64,000 bases of DNA from Viscum album (GCA_963277665.1 OY728121.1:1656498062-1656562061); one strand, 5' to 3'; positions 12,961 to 24,351 are shown, numbered from the stretch's first letter. Numbers and translations: made by a program. The notes: a model not told the origin generated them from the letters alone.

Positions 12961-15589
12961 ATGGGAAAAATACCATTTCCTGACACATCATAGTAAATGG
13001 TGTCACAATACACATAATAGATGATATATAATAAGACATAAATGAAAATATATGCAATAAAAAAACCATACCACGAGAGTTAAGTGATCTGGACGCACAA
13101 ACTAAGGTTACACGTATGGGGATTAAAAAATGGAGCAATAAAAATCCCACATAAAATGTGGGAAGGTTCCAAGGATTAATGTAAAGGTGTGAATACATCC
13201 CACTCACCACCCAAAGGATCCAAAATTCCATTCACATAACAACAACTAGCATAATATGAGATTGTGATACAAAATCTCGGACCACTCAATGAGAAACTAC
13301 TCTGGGTAAATATTCTTACTAGATATCATCCTTATAAGAAAGATGAATATCCATCCTCCAATATATGAGAAGGTACGTAATCCACCTAGAGTAGAAGCAT
13401 TTGTGAGTCATTCTGGATTTGGATCTAAGAAACAATTCTATATTACTGATGAAGTTGATGGTGATCATGGATTTCCTCTAATACAAAAATAGCCTTTATA
13501 CTATCAGGGTGATCATTCAGTTCTAGCATGAATCAAGAATTAGAAGGATATTACAACAATGCCTCATCAACAATCCTCAGTCACTCTCAGTAGATGTGTG
13601 GTGGTCGGGAAACTGGTACCATTGGAGCTCCTAAATGGAATTGAATCACTGACTGCTCGAACGGGAGCTATGGTAGTGTGGTAGGTACCCACATGGCCTG
13701 TGAAAATTTAATATCCCATATTGGTGGATGACTCTTTTCACCAAAACAATTTGGACATTACAATATTGTCATCCTTTGACATCATAGGCGATCCAGAATA
13801 GAATCTCAAGCACTCTTTGTCTCATTGTTTCCCAATGATGGGACCTCGAGGTCAGTAGGAGGAAACCAAACTGAGCTGTTTTTTCATACTCTAATAAGGA
13901 TAACCTTAGTTTGGTATAGTTTCCTTCTTGTTGGATCTATTTTATGATGGTAATACCTTTTTCATGAATTAATTTATCATATTTTATCAATGTAAATGAA
14001 AATGAAAAAATTTACCTAAAAAATTGAAAACTATGTGAAAATGGGAGGGTTTATGACTTCATCTCCATATGGAAAGGTTTTACCCATTTATTTAATATCC
14101 ATATCTCCACAAGAAAAATTTCTAGAACCTTACACAGAAAAACTTTAGGATGATATGAAAACACCTTTGATTTTGATGATGTGTCTGGGTGGATTTCGTA
14201 AGTTTTCATAGATAACACAACACCTAGAAGATTCCATTTATTGGATGCAAGTTAAAACTCAACCAAAACCCTCAGCATTATGAAAAATAATTATTAAGGT
14301 AAAGAATGATGTTGTTTCATACAAACTTGTAGCAGTTCCCATTTAACCACTCATTCTGGACCTGAATCATCCAACAACTCCTATTGCCTGACAATAGTAA
14401 AAATATCACCCTCTACCAAAAGAAGTAAGAGATTAGTGTCACATGTGATTTTAGTAATAGATGAAGAAAGTGTTTTCCTTATGAAATGAGAAGGTCCCAA
14501 CTTATATCCTTACAGTTATGGAAAGAAACCTACTCAAGCTACCATATCCCATGAAATCCAATGAGGTTAATCTCACTAATCATCATAACTACTAAACTTT
14601 TCATAACAGGATAGTTCACACTATCTAGGAATTATTTCTCTTCAAATATGTCCTCTAGATCATGGTTAATTATGAATATGTGATAATTTAGAATTCCCTG
14701 ACATAGGTGACCTATTTCACTGTCACTATACTTGAATAAGATAGTGTCTGGGGAGAAGTTCTAGCAGGAGTTGATAGATGTACGATAACTGGATGACTCG
14801 AAAGGCATGTGATTGAGCTCATTCCAACACGAGATAAAAACTTCAAAAATGAAAAAAACCCCAGTACCTTGGGAGGATTCATTGAATACACCTCACATAA
14901 ATAATTTTATGACACATGAAAAATCATAAGATAAATTTTTATATCTATCTCCCACACAAGATTTAACTCTTATAGACTGATTTCCTTCAACATACAGAGA
15001 ACGGGCATTGCCCCAACAAAAAAAACATCATTAGATGAAGATCTTATTTTTGGTTATATTACCATTGTTAACTAAATATATACCTTATCTAATGATGAAT
15101 ATGCTTCCATGTATGTGTTACCCATACGTAACAATAGAGTCAGATGGAGAGGATACAGAAGATAGGGATACAAGGGATGAAATTGGTGTGGTCAAACCCA
15201 ATATTTCACTCACAAAACCGCTGAGGCCATAAATATAGAAAAGAACCCTAATAGAGCACTCTAGAAAGACCAACAGATGAATGGAGATGTATTAGAGAAC
15301 TGCAACTGTCATTCAATCCTAGTCAATTTACTCGAACAATTAGTAGGGGTGTTACTGTCTGATCATCCTAGAAAAGGGGATGGTCAGTGTGACTTCTATC
15401 ATTAGAATTATATTCTCCCTCGACTATTTCTGAATAAAAAGTCCCAACCAACTAAAACACCTAAACACATGATCCATATAATATAAAGAATCCCCACTAT
15501 GGTAATCATATCACGTTTTCCAGAAATATGAAATTCTAAAATACTTTGTGGTTCTATATTCCAAAATCTCATTCATAGATGCTCTCTAT
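12961..15589 (+). other. Probable gag-side remnant of the Tat/Ogre relic, no domain recognised
   Basis: This lies immediately upstream of the protease remnant of the + strand Tat/Ogre relic, so gag and the 5' part of that element would be expected here. I could not recognise a capsid or zinc-knuckle motif in any frame. Frames are interrupted every few dozen codons. The assignment rests on position only. Confidence 0.25.
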
Positions 15590-16150
15590 CATTCAAATGA
15601 ACTTAGAGAGGAACTCATAAAGGATTTCTAGATACCCTAGTATTTTGAGACAATAGTCCCTGCAACTGATGTTTAGTGATTGTAGACTATTCCATCATAA
15701 TGTAATATCACCATCTTGTTCACAGAACATTATTAGGAATATGTTATCTTGGGACATATTAGTACCCTATATGTTTTTTTTGGAAAACTTGATAATGTCA
15801 ACATTGAAAGGTTTCTGGGAGATAATTTATCTAATATAAAACTCAACCTAATTTGGAAAATCTTATGTTTGTCATATATAGAAGGGAACATATGTCTAAA
15901 AAATATAACCATTAAATTGTATGATAGGAGAAAGAAAATTCTTCTTAGGAATCCCAATATCAAGGATTAGTCTGGGGTTCTCAAATATAATACTGAGTTA
16001 ATGGTTATCTAACAAGAAAAAACTAATAATTTCATAATTGGAATACCCTGGATTCATATCCACATAGAGGTATCTTCACCATTTCATCAATTCTTGAAAT
16101 ACCTCATCGATCAGAATCCTATTATTTTACATGGTGGCAATGCCCCCTCA
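15590..16150 (+). pseudogene. Protease remnant of the Tat/Ogre relic
   Basis: The longest open part (15749-15970) contains LDNVNIERFLGDNLSNIKL. It aligns by eye with the block around the aspartic protease active site, where a D-[ND]-G-S motif is expected; here it reads GDNLS at about 15818-15832. After a frame change, IIGIPWIHIHIEVSSPFHQF (about 16037-16097) matches the conserved C-terminal LLGRPWIH...SSLHQ block of Tat-lineage proteases very clearly. Upstream, HSNELREELIKDF near 15592-15630 matches the short conserved segment that precedes the protease in this lineage. The glycine and serine context of the active site is altered and at least one frameshift is present, so no activity is possible. 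A G-patch-like run ending in NGLGT follows at about 16210-16256, less certainly. Confidence 0.7.
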
Positions 16151-16764
16151 AAGTCTTGAGAATCAATATTTTCAATATCAGTTTTCTATTATAATAAAGG
16201 AAATAAACTAATGGTGAAATATGATAAATAGTTTTTAACCCCCAATGGATTGGGGACCTCCCATACACATCTATGTAGCATGATTTATTGTGATAGTGTT
16301 ATTCTTATAAACTCGATTGAGGTAGAATATTTAATACTAGTAAGATATCATGAAATGCAATCTTCATTAGCTCATGTACATGTGATAAAAGTCATGTCAG
16401 ATGAATTATATTCACCAAAAGGGGGTCAAACTAGTGAATTTTGGGTTTGATAATTCCCTCATTCCATCTACACTTTTTTTGATTCCCTAAGACATTTTCT
16501 ATAACTTAGGATGTCCAGGATCATCCTTACCCTTTTGGTAGCATTAAAGAAAACAATAATCCATAAAATATCCTTGTAATGACTCTCATAGTATAGGAAG
16601 TCAAAATCTATTCCCATTGGGGTATATTATGTTAAAAGTGGCATATATTCTCTTAGATTACCCACCATGTTTTAAGGTGACTCCATAGACTCAGATATTG
16701 AAGAATAAGAGGATGACCTCAGGAACACCCGTCCCACATTTGAGGAAGGTGTCTCTACCACCAT

Positions 16765-17190
16765 CAATGAGCATAGTGAGGAGAATTTGGGAATAGAATA
16801 AGAGCCATGGACAATGTTGATTAGTGAAATTATTCCTCTCTAGGATAAGGATATTAATATTTCATTTCTAAAGAAGCATCGATAGGTGTTCACATAGAAT
16901 TATACAAACATTCTTTGGTTGAACCCTAATGTGGCTACGTACCACCTGGGCTTACCTGATGACTATAAAAGTTTTAAACTTGAATCCAAGAGGGTCAAAC
17001 CATCTAAATATCCTAATATATAATCGTAACTTGAAAAATCGATAAAGGTCAAAAAAAAATTTGGAAGAGAAGTACCCAAAATGTTTTCTTACATCGTCCC
17101 CATCAAGAAAATTAAGGGCCTCTCACTTATATTCGACATTTCATAGTTAACCTAGATGGAAAATATCTCCCATTCACCACGTTAATGACT
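16765..17190 (+). pseudogene. Truncated reverse transcriptase N-terminus of the Tat/Ogre relic
   Basis: The frame carrying ENLGIE, VFT, LNPNVATYHLGLPDD (about 16770-16970) corresponds to the conserved stretch before RT in Tat elements, where a D-P-x-[IV]-A-x-H-x-L block is usual. The first RT block follows as FSYIVPIKKIKG (about 17082-17117), the counterpart of the A-N-I-V-P-V-x-K-K-x-G motif. The sequence then jumps, near 17190-17225, to the C-terminal side of the RT/RNase H junction. The palm with its two-aspartate catalytic motif is absent, which implies a deletion of roughly a kilobase. Stop codons also interrupt what remains. Confidence 0.7.
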
Positions 17191-17224
17191 GGGGGAGTCA
17201 CATAATGATGGGTTGAAGGCCAAA

Positions 17225-17580
17225 AATAAGCCTTTGAGAATATAAAATTATAAAAACTACACCAAATTTTCTTGATTCCACCGGTATTTTTAAATTGAGA
17301 AGCTCTACCTCACACTCATATTTTTAGTGAATACTATGAGACATTACTCGTAGCATCATGAATTGTACTTAGTCTCTCACATAAGCCCAATAAAGTACAT
17401 AATTGGATTACCTATATTGAATTGGAGTTTGGTCTGATGGGTGGTTATTATGAAATATTTTGAAATCATGTTCTTATCGCAGAAATCAGTTTAAGGGAAG
17501 GCCTTGGATGATTTCCTTATGGAATATCCCACCCCAGAAAGTACACTAGTGGACAATAAACTTCTAAAATAATTGGTTAT
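17225..17580 (+). pseudogene. RNase H remnant (gypsy-type) of the Tat/Ogre relic
   Basis: AFENIK near 17232 matches the connection region. EKLYLTLIF, MRHYS and ISPIKYI (about 17298-17400) match the RNase H block normally read as EK..LAL.FA...RHY......PLKY. KSV*GKALDDFLMEYPTPE (about 17487-17540) matches the domain end, where a K-G-Q-A-[LI]-A-D-F-L motif is usual. Order and spacing are as expected, but there are several stops. The N-terminal part with the first catalytic Asp is lost in the same deletion that removed the RT palm. Confidence 0.7.
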
Positions 17581-17679
17581 TTATTCCCAAAAAAATATTA
17601 TAAGGTGTGAGATGTATTTATGAAAGTTCCTCCCAAATTAATATTGGAATGAATATGGAAACCCCAAAGATCAACAGAG

Positions 17680-17915
17680 TTAGTCGAGGGACTGTGTTTC
17701 GTACTATTGATAAAGAAATTTTCCCTTACTCTTTCTCACTATCCAAATGATTCACTAATAAAGAAGAAAAATAACAATCCCTCATAGTTATCATGGAACT
17801 ATTCCTATATTATTACATATCCTACCTAAACATCAAAGGGTATTTTAGAGCTAGCGATCAAAAAAATCAATTATGAGTATGTAATCAAGAAGGAAGAAAT
17901 AGGAACTCCCATTGG
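17680..17915 (+). pseudogene. Second (additional) RNase H domain remnant, hallmark of the Tat lineage
   Basis: The frame reads FPYSFSLSK, then FTNKEEK, then QSLIVIMELFLYYYISYLNI, from about 17721 to 17830. This follows the order PFSF.L....TNN.AEY.AL..GL..A....I..L.I.GDS of the plant-type additional RNase H in Tat elements. The catalytic Glu of the AEY block can be matched to EEK. The G-D-S block is degraded to GYFRAS. Stops interrupt the frame. A second RNase H after the normal one separates the Tat lineage (Ogre and relatives) from chromoviruses. Confidence 0.65.
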
Positions 17916-18339
17916 TCATGCTAGAGGATTGATGGAATAATTCCATTTTCAACCAACATTGTATGATGTTCCTTGATCATAAAATGACCATTATGATGAA
18001 CTACTTAGTACTACTATAGTCCCAGTTGTCCCCAATCTATAATTTTTTTCCACATCATGCACTATTGGATGGTCTCATCTATAATCATTTATGACATGGA
18101 GAAAATAAATCAGGTCAACACTTTCTCATAGCATGATGAGATAATATCCACCCCATATTAATGGATTCCATATTAAATTACCAAAAATGGTATCCTCCTA
18201 TTAGATAAATCTAAAAATGAACAAACTAGATGTTGATAAGTGAACTTCACCCATAGGGATGGATAAATGATCAAAAATCCCACAATAAACAATGATTTCA
18301 TGGAATCCTCTTCAGATGCATTACACAAGGAGAGATTTC

Positions 18340-19380
18340 AACTATCATGGAAAAAATACATGTAGGTACCTATAATGCTCATCAATCTGGGACCAAACTC
18401 TCCCACAAAATTAAGAACCACTGTTACTAATGGAACACAATTATACATACCTATGTGTAATTCACCAAGAAATTTCATGCGTGCCAAATTCTTAAAAACT
18501 TCATCCATAAACACCTAGAGTTTCTACATATAGCTAAATATTTATGGACATTTTCAATATGGGGATTGGATGTTGTGGGGACATATCCCTCATCCATAGT
18601 GAATTATTATAATTTAATCATTAATAGAAATAATTTCATTTCTAAATTGTATAATGAAATACAACTTAAGGAATTTAGAATAAAGAGTATCATAAACAAC
18701 ATGAAACCCAATATAATCACCAGATTCAGTGTCCCACACATGATATTGATGGACAATGACAAAAAATTATATTCTACCAATTTTATAAAATAGTGCCCAG
18801 ATTAAAACATCAAATAAAACCATCCACCCAATATAATTTAGTGGGAAATAAAAAGATATAGTCCTCAATAAGACATTGTGTTAAATATGATACAAGAAAT
18901 GTTGATTATAGATAGGAAGCCCTAGATGGATAATATCTTTTATAATTTATGGGACTACAATGAGACAAAACACACAACCACATAAGTGACTCCATGTTAA
19001 TAGATTTAGAGGACTGAAGTAGTTTTTCACATAGAATCCCATTTTCCCTCACTCTAAATAGTTATATGTGGACAACTATAAAATGATGAGAAATAAAACA
19101 TGAGGATGGATGAGTCATAATGGCTCAATGATAGAAGATTTTGTACACTAAACAACTTATAAGTTCATAAAAAATGAATCACAAGAGCCTTTAATAAAAA
19201 GGATCACATTTTATTATTCCTTCATGAAAAATAGGTACTCGCTCTCATAACCCTAATGAGACCAGGAAAGAAACCTCCAAAGATGTAACCCAATTGGGAA
19301 GGGCCTTACATTAAAAATAAGGTCTATTCTAATGGATCTTACTCATTGGTCAAAATGTAATGGTAATGTGTTACAACCCC
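18340..19380 (+). pseudogene. Integrase remnant of the Tat/Ogre relic
   Basis: The zinc-binding region is visible as EKIHVGTYNAHQSGTKL (from about 18348) through FHACQ (about 18477), keeping both histidines and the last cysteine. The first cysteine is replaced. The catalytic core starts at IWGLDVVGTYPSSI (about 18557-18600), with the first Asp kept in GLD. It continues to RFSVPHMILMDNDKKLYSTN (about 18721-18780), which holds the second Asp in MDN. Between about 18880 and 18990 the block before the domain end is recognisable (RKP.MDN...LWDYNETK). The C-terminal PNWEGPY block lies at about 19290-19310. The stretch 18566-18793 stays open for 75 codons, the longest surviving piece of the relic. 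Confidence 0.8.
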
Positions 19381-19384
19381 ACCA

Positions 19385-19735
19385 ATGAAAGGTTTCTAAA
19401 AAAGTACTTTTCATAGCTTCCCTTAATAATCCTAAGTCTTAGAAGCTATACTCTATGTTTCATAACATCCTAAGTACTGAAAGAAAGAATATATTCTACC
19501 CAACATCCTATGTCTTGGTTTAAAGTATCTAAATGACACAATATCCAATTTCCTAGTAGGAATATTCTAAAATTAATTGCATCCCATGTCAAAGAATAAA
19601 GACTCTAAAATAAAAAAAAAACCCATGTCCGGGCAGTAAGACGCTAAACTGCACAACATCCCAAGTACTGGAAGTAAGACTCTAAACTTCACAACATCAA
19701 AAGTCTAGATAATAGGACATTGAAATGTATATTCT
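19385..19735. repeat. Minisatellite, unit about 39 bp
   Basis: The phrase (c)aacatcc-aagt-ctg recurs at about 19463, 19502, 19541, 19578, 19653 and 19691. The best unit is acaacatcccaagtactgg followed by aagtaagactctaaact. It begins directly after the integrase remnant, where the 3' untranslated region of the Tat/Ogre element would lie. Confidence 0.7.
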
Positions 19736-19960
19736 CTTTTATCAATACCACATTACATTAAACTACATGGAAGAAATTGTCACTACATGACGTAAAACAA
19801 CCAAAAGTAATTCCTTACCACATGATGTTAAACTGCACAGAGAACATTATTTCATAGATGGTTCATTGCATACAAGATGAATCTGTGTGAAATAAAAATA
19901 AAGTACTCCCATCATTGTGTGTGAGTCAAATACATTGGGGTGAATATTTCAATTCAATAA

Positions 19961-20530
19961 CTACATTTGTATTGATTTCTTATATCATAGGATACGTAGG
20001 GACACCCAAATCCCAAATCATTGATCCAGCTGCAATATAAACAAAAAACCCCCCTACATATGGTTCATACCTATGTGGAGAGTTTTTCAAACATGAACTA
20101 CATGTGTCTTGATTCTTACTATCCTAGAATACGTAATGACACCCAAATCCCGAATCATGGGTCGATCAATAATATCAACATAAACCATTCTCCCCACTGC
20201 CTATGTGTCAGACCAATGGATAGAGTTTTCCATTAAAGAACTACTTGTATCTTGATTTTTACTACATCAAGATACTGTTTGACACCAAGATCTCCAATCT
20301 TGGGTCCAATCATGAAATTGATGATAAAATTCCACTTTGTAAATGGGTCATACCTACATTTGAAGTTTTCCATTCAATAATGACATGTGTCTTGATTATT
20401 AATTATATAGGATGCATAGTGACCCCTAGATCTCCACTACTAGGTCCATCAGAAACATATAGAATGATAAAAATCCCCCCCCCCCTTTATATGAGTTGGA
20501 CCAATATTGGGAATTATCTAAGAACAATGT
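19961..20530. repeat. Tandem repeat, unit about 140 bp, four units plus a partial fifth
   Basis: Units start at about 19961, 20098, 20241, 20381 and 20527. Each opens with ctacatgtgtcttgat-like sequence and continues with a gata-cg-agtgacacccaaatc block. Each then has a loose gggtc-at--at segment, a C-run, and a final gagttttccattaa-gaa. Spacings are 137, 143, 140 and 146 bp. Two further diverged units lie outside the main array at about 21753 and 21900. Confidence 0.8.
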
Positions 20531-21189
20531 GTCGCTTTATTAGTTCCATATTTGGAAATTGAGTAATGGTTGGATCATCAATTTTAGGCCAAGTATGGAT
20601 TTTCATCACCCATAATCAATTTCCTTCTTGAGATTCATGTCTCTATAGATACTCAATCCCAAGATAAATTGTGAAAAACCTCACATGTTCCCATTATTTT
20701 ACTCTCGCACGACATAAAAATATATACAATTATCTATTTTTTCTCACATCGGTCAAGGTTCATGTGAGATTAGAGAACCAGGAAAGCTGCTCCCATTGGG
20801 GAAACCAAGAGGTGTCGTTGATAGGGAATAATATCCTAGTCACATGATGTTAAACTGCATGAAGACATACTAATCACATTATGTTAAACTAAAAAACAAT
20901 TTCCTGGATGCATGAAAATAAACTACATGAAAAGATTTTTTTATTCCAAATAAATCATCCCCCTGATTAATTTGTATTAAAGAATTTCATTTCATTCCCC
21001 TTTTCCCCAAAAATGCATTCAATACGCATTGTAATAGAATTTATAGTGATTGAACCCTCATTGAATTTTATGTTCCTTATATACAAAATTCATATATTTA
21101 ATAAATAGTTTGATACTAATAAATTATAGTACATTATATAATTATCTTGGAACCCCATGGACATTACGATTCCCTGAAATTTGTTCACT
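20531..21189. other. Intergenic spacer between tandem repeats, no gene seen
   Basis: Contains the dispersed short motif cacatgatgttaaactgcat (near 20839) and two weaker copies downstream. The motif also occurs near 19780-19840, 22020, 24480 and 25100. Confidence 0.5.
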
Positions 21190-21515
21190 CCAATATAAAA
21201 CAGGTAATAGAGACTTTCTAATCTAATGGGGCCCCTCTAAGATTCACTAGTGAAAGTCAAAATTCCTAGGAGATTTTTCCTTGAATATGTTTAGTCCCAA
21301 AAGAGAGGTACCCCTTAAATCTAATAGTTATTGTCCAGAATTCATGGAATATAAGATTTATTCATTATCATTATTTAACCTATACCCACTAGTTTCCACA
21401 ACTAGTTAAATCAAATATTCTGGGGTTATAATTTAAACTCTCTATAACCCCACTATTCTAGTGTATCTGAATACCCTCAATAACACTCATATGTGCATAA
21501 TACCCATTATTAAAT
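21190..21515. repeat. Composite long repeat, copy 1 (empty site)
   Basis: Ordered landmarks shared with copies 2 and 3: cctctaagattcactagtga, then ccccttaaatctaatagtta, a Gt-TTCC pyrimidine segment, a tctataacccc-act block, and finally ccctcaataac...ataatacccatta. The last landmark is the position where CACTA element 2 interrupts copy 2. Here it is uninterrupted. Confidence 0.65.
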
Positions 21516-21752
21516 AAAGATTATGAAATTTCATTATTATAAACGATCATTTTAGGGTATGTATCCCCCATGATGGCATAACTACATTATGATTTGAAAT
21601 CCATTTGGTCTCCCCCTTTTCAAGGTTTATGCCCCAAATACAAATAATTCATTTTACCATGTCCAAGAGGGATGAATAATGAATCAATGGATTATTCCTT
21701 CATATTCAATGTGATAAAGGAAAGAACCAAAACTATAGAAATTTATATTAGA

Positions 21753-22050
21753 ATTACATGTGGATTGATTATTGTTACCATAAGATACATAGTGACACCC
21801 AAACCTCAAATCTTGGGTCTATTCATGATGCAAAGGATAAAAATTCTCCTCCCATTGAATATGGGTCAAACCTGTGCAAGGTATTATTTAAAATGAGAAC
21901 TACATGTGACATGATTCACATACCATGGGTAAAGTAGTGATTCCTGGATCCTATATTTCAGGACCGGTTATGAAACGTCATAGTTACGTGATTCTAAACC
22001 ACAAGATTATACCATAGTCACGTGACATTAAACTCCATGACAAGAGGTAT
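21753..22050. repeat. Two diverged units of the 140-bp repeat
   Basis: Units open at about 21753 (ttacatgtggattgat) and 21900 (ctacatgtgacatgat), 147 bp apart, with the same internal order as the 19961-20530 array. They precede copy 2 of the composite long repeat, as the main array precedes copy 1. Confidence 0.6.
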
Positions 22051-22294
22051 TAATATCGAATAACACATAACCTATTATAATTGTGTACTTAAATAATCAC
22101 ATGGTATACAACTTGACCTCTAAATGTGTTTAGTACATGATGGAATAGACTTTTGAATGATTTAAATCTTCTTTAATGTCACTTTCTAGGTGAAATAACT
22201 TAAAATCATCAATATCTGAGTTGATACAAACCAATTGCTCGATTTAATATCCTCCTCTTGGAATCCCATGAACCTTGGGATCCTTTGATCCTAG

Positions 22295-22603
22295 TTCTAC
22301 CCTATATATAATTAGTATCAGGTACTAGTGAATCCAAAGGGACCCTACTAGGATTTATTGGTGAATGAAATGATGCCAAAGAGATTGTTCCTAGAGGATG
22401 TTCAGTAATTGAGGAGTGTTCCCCCTTAAACCTAGAAGTTATTGTCCCAACAAAATGGAATATGGGAATTCATAATTATAAATGTTTTACCTGTACTCAT
22501 CAGTTTCCAACTCCAATTAACTAGAATATTCATGGCTTATAATTTATCATTTCCATAACATGACTATTTAAGAAGATTCGGACACTCTCGATGTTACACA
22601 TCT
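22295..22603. repeat. Composite long repeat, copy 2, left part (interrupted by CACTA element 2)
   Basis: Shares gaccctactaggatttattg, then cccccttaaacctagaagtt and a ccataacatgactatt block with the other copies. It stops at ctcgatgttacacatct where CACTA element 2 begins, and resumes at 24352 with atgcatcatacccattttca. Confidence 0.7.
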
Positions 22604-22614
22604 CACTACTACAA

Positions 22615-22835
22615 AAATGGGAAAGGGAAGCGCTACCCTTTTATCAGTGCTAAAAAAAGTACTGATAAAGGGGGCCTTTATCAGTGCTAAAAAAATCACC
22701 GATAATGAGGGGCCTTTAACAACGCTAAAAAAAGAACTGTTAAAAGGGACCCTTTATTAGCACTTTTTTTAGCACTGTTAAAGGGGACCCCTTTATCAGT
22801 GCTTTTTCTAGTAGCATTGATAAAGGGGGACTTCA
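22615..22835. repeat. Left subterminal repeat array of CACTA element 2
   Basis: At least five copies of the core ttatcagtgct/aaaaaaagtactgataa occur in alternating orientation, forming imperfect hairpins. Such motifs are where a CACTA transposase normally binds; here that is inferred from position. Confidence 0.8.
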
Positions 22836-23149
22836 TAAGTTCTTTTTCCTAGGGCTAATAAATTTTATATTTTTTTAAAAAATAATTTTTCATGAAAAAT
22901 AATATATTGTTATATAAGTATATTTATATTGATATAAATATAATATATATTTCTTAAATATGTTTTAGATAAATATAAATAGACTATTAAATTTAATATG
23001 TAATAAATTTAGTGAAAATGGCTTTAAAACATTTTAAAAAATATTATTAATTAATAATTTTCAAATTATTGTCGATTAAAAATTATTTAATAACAATTTT
23101 AAGACACAAAAAATCAAAACAATTAATAAAAGATCTAAAATAAGTTGAA

Positions 23150-23430
23150 GATGTAACTCAAACTTCAAACGGCCACAACTTTTGATCCGGGTATCCGTTT
23201 GAGCTCTACAACATATCAAATCAAATCCAGCAATGATATCTATGCAATTGTTACTGAAGGAAAGCTTCTATCATATTTTTCGATCCCAAAAAAGGCCCAG
23301 AAGGCCTCTAAAACTGAGTTTTTAGTCTAGATACCCTAATTTGTTAACTTTCAAACATGTATAACTTCTGATCCCGATGTCTGTTAGGCCTGTACCACAT
23401 ATCATATCGAATATTGTTTCATTTTCTTCG
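23150..23430. repeat. Internal module duplicated in direct orientation within CACTA element 2
   Basis: A segment of about 75 bp around acttttgatccgggtatccg (near 23175-23205) recurs as acttctgatcccgatgtctg (near 23362-23385). Both are followed by a -ccaca/acaacatatcaaatc-like tail. The copies lie about 185 bp apart and share roughly two thirds of their bases by eye. Confidence 0.6.
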
Positions 23431-23509
23431 ATTTTACTAGTTCTGGAGTTGAAACGGGATTCTTGATTTTATTTTATGGTCATTTTAACATTCTATGTCT
23501 TTTCAAATA

Positions 23510-23880
23510 CACACATATATATATGTATTTATTCGTAAATATATGTGTTTGTGTGTGTCTTTGTGTGTGTGTTGTATATATGTATTTATTTATTTATTTG
23601 TAAACACACATAAAAACATATTTTATAAATGTATTTAACACTAATCTTATAAATATATATTAATATACAAATAAATATACAGATAAAAAATCATAACTAC
23701 AAATATATATATAAATAGATATAAATAGATATTAATATACGAATAAATATATATACTAATATATGAATAAACATATATGTATTAATATAACTAAATATAT
23801 TTATATTAATATGAATCTATATTAATATACAAATAAATATAACTATATATATAAAAATAAATAGATGTATCATTAAATAG
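23510..23880. repeat. AT-rich, microsatellite-like stretch inside CACTA element 2
   Basis: Runs of (TA)n, (TTTA)n, (GTGT)n and repeated ataaatatatat words. It continues into a tRNA B-box-like sequence, gcgggttcaagtt, at about 23934. No stable T-arm forms there, because the 3' half of the stem does not pair. Confidence 0.7.
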
Positions 23881-24019
23881 AAAAAAACGAAATGGATTAG
23901 TGTTAATGGTGCAGGCGTGCAAGGGGGAGGTCGCGGGTTCAAGTTCGGGTGGAAGAAAAGAAGTGCACGTGCATGTGTGGGACATGTGGGCAAGGGCAAC
24001 GCATATGAGTGGGGAGATC

Positions 24020-24335
24020 CCACCTAGCACTGATAAAGGGGGGAGGGAAAGTGTTGTTAAAAGCTCCCCCCGAATATAAATTTTTTTTATTTTTTTTATT
24101 TTTTTTACTTTTATGAGCGCTTTTAAAAAGTGATGATAAAAGACCTCTTTTATCAGCTCTTTTTTTAGCACTGACAAAAGAGGTCTTTTATCAGTGTTTT
24201 TTTAGTGCTGATAAAAGGGGTGTTTGTCAGCGCTTTTCTGAGCACTGATAAAAGGCACCCCCCTTTATCTTCTCCTCGATTAACAATGATTTTTTAGAAC
24301 TGTTAATGCACTTTTCTAGCATTGATAAAAGCCAT
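24020..24335. repeat. Right subterminal repeat array of CACTA element 2
   Basis: Copies of gcactgataaaaggg and its reverse complement recur between 24028 and 24330 in both orientations, mirroring the left array. Near 24060-24110 the array is split by a T-rich tract. Confidence 0.8.
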
Positions 24336-24351
24336 ATTTGTAGTAGTGTCT

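Larger units (their letters stand above)
15590..19380 (+). mobile_element. Decayed Tat/Ogre-lineage Ty3/gypsy retrotransposon (internal region)
   Basis: Coding islands occur in the order protease, RT, RNase H, second RNase H, integrase on the + strand. That is the order of Ty3/gypsy pol, with the extra RNase H typical of the Tat lineage (Ogre, Retand and relatives). The islands lie in different frames and are interrupted by many stops, so this is a long-dead copy. Most of the RT palm is missing. No LTR pair was found. The tandem repeats directly downstream fit the repeat-prone 3' untranslated region known in this lineage. The 5' end is unresolved and may lie several kilobases upstream. Confidence 0.8.
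22604..24348. mobile_element. Non-autonomous CACTA (En/Spm-type) element 2
   Basis: The left terminus is cactactacaaaaatgg. The right terminus, reverse-complemented, is cactactacaaatatgg, a match at 16 of 17 bases. TCT flanks both ends, at 22601-22603 and 24349-24351, as a 3-bp target duplication. The element is 1745 bp long. Both ends carry arrays of a ttatcagtgctaaaaaaagt motif in both orientations, the usual subterminal architecture. No transposase domain is present. The interior is AT-rich with microsatellite stretches and a duplicated module. A frame of about 120 codons on the minus strand (23806-24177) only reads low-complexity and repeat sequence and is not a gene. Insertion is independently supported by uninterrupted paralogous sites near 21490 and 26320. 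Confidence 0.93.

Noticed and set aside
23806..24177. 123-codon minus-strand open frame inside CACTA element 2
   Set aside because: It crosses subterminal repeats, a T-rich tract and (TA)n-like sequence. Composition is low-complexity and no transposase motif is present.
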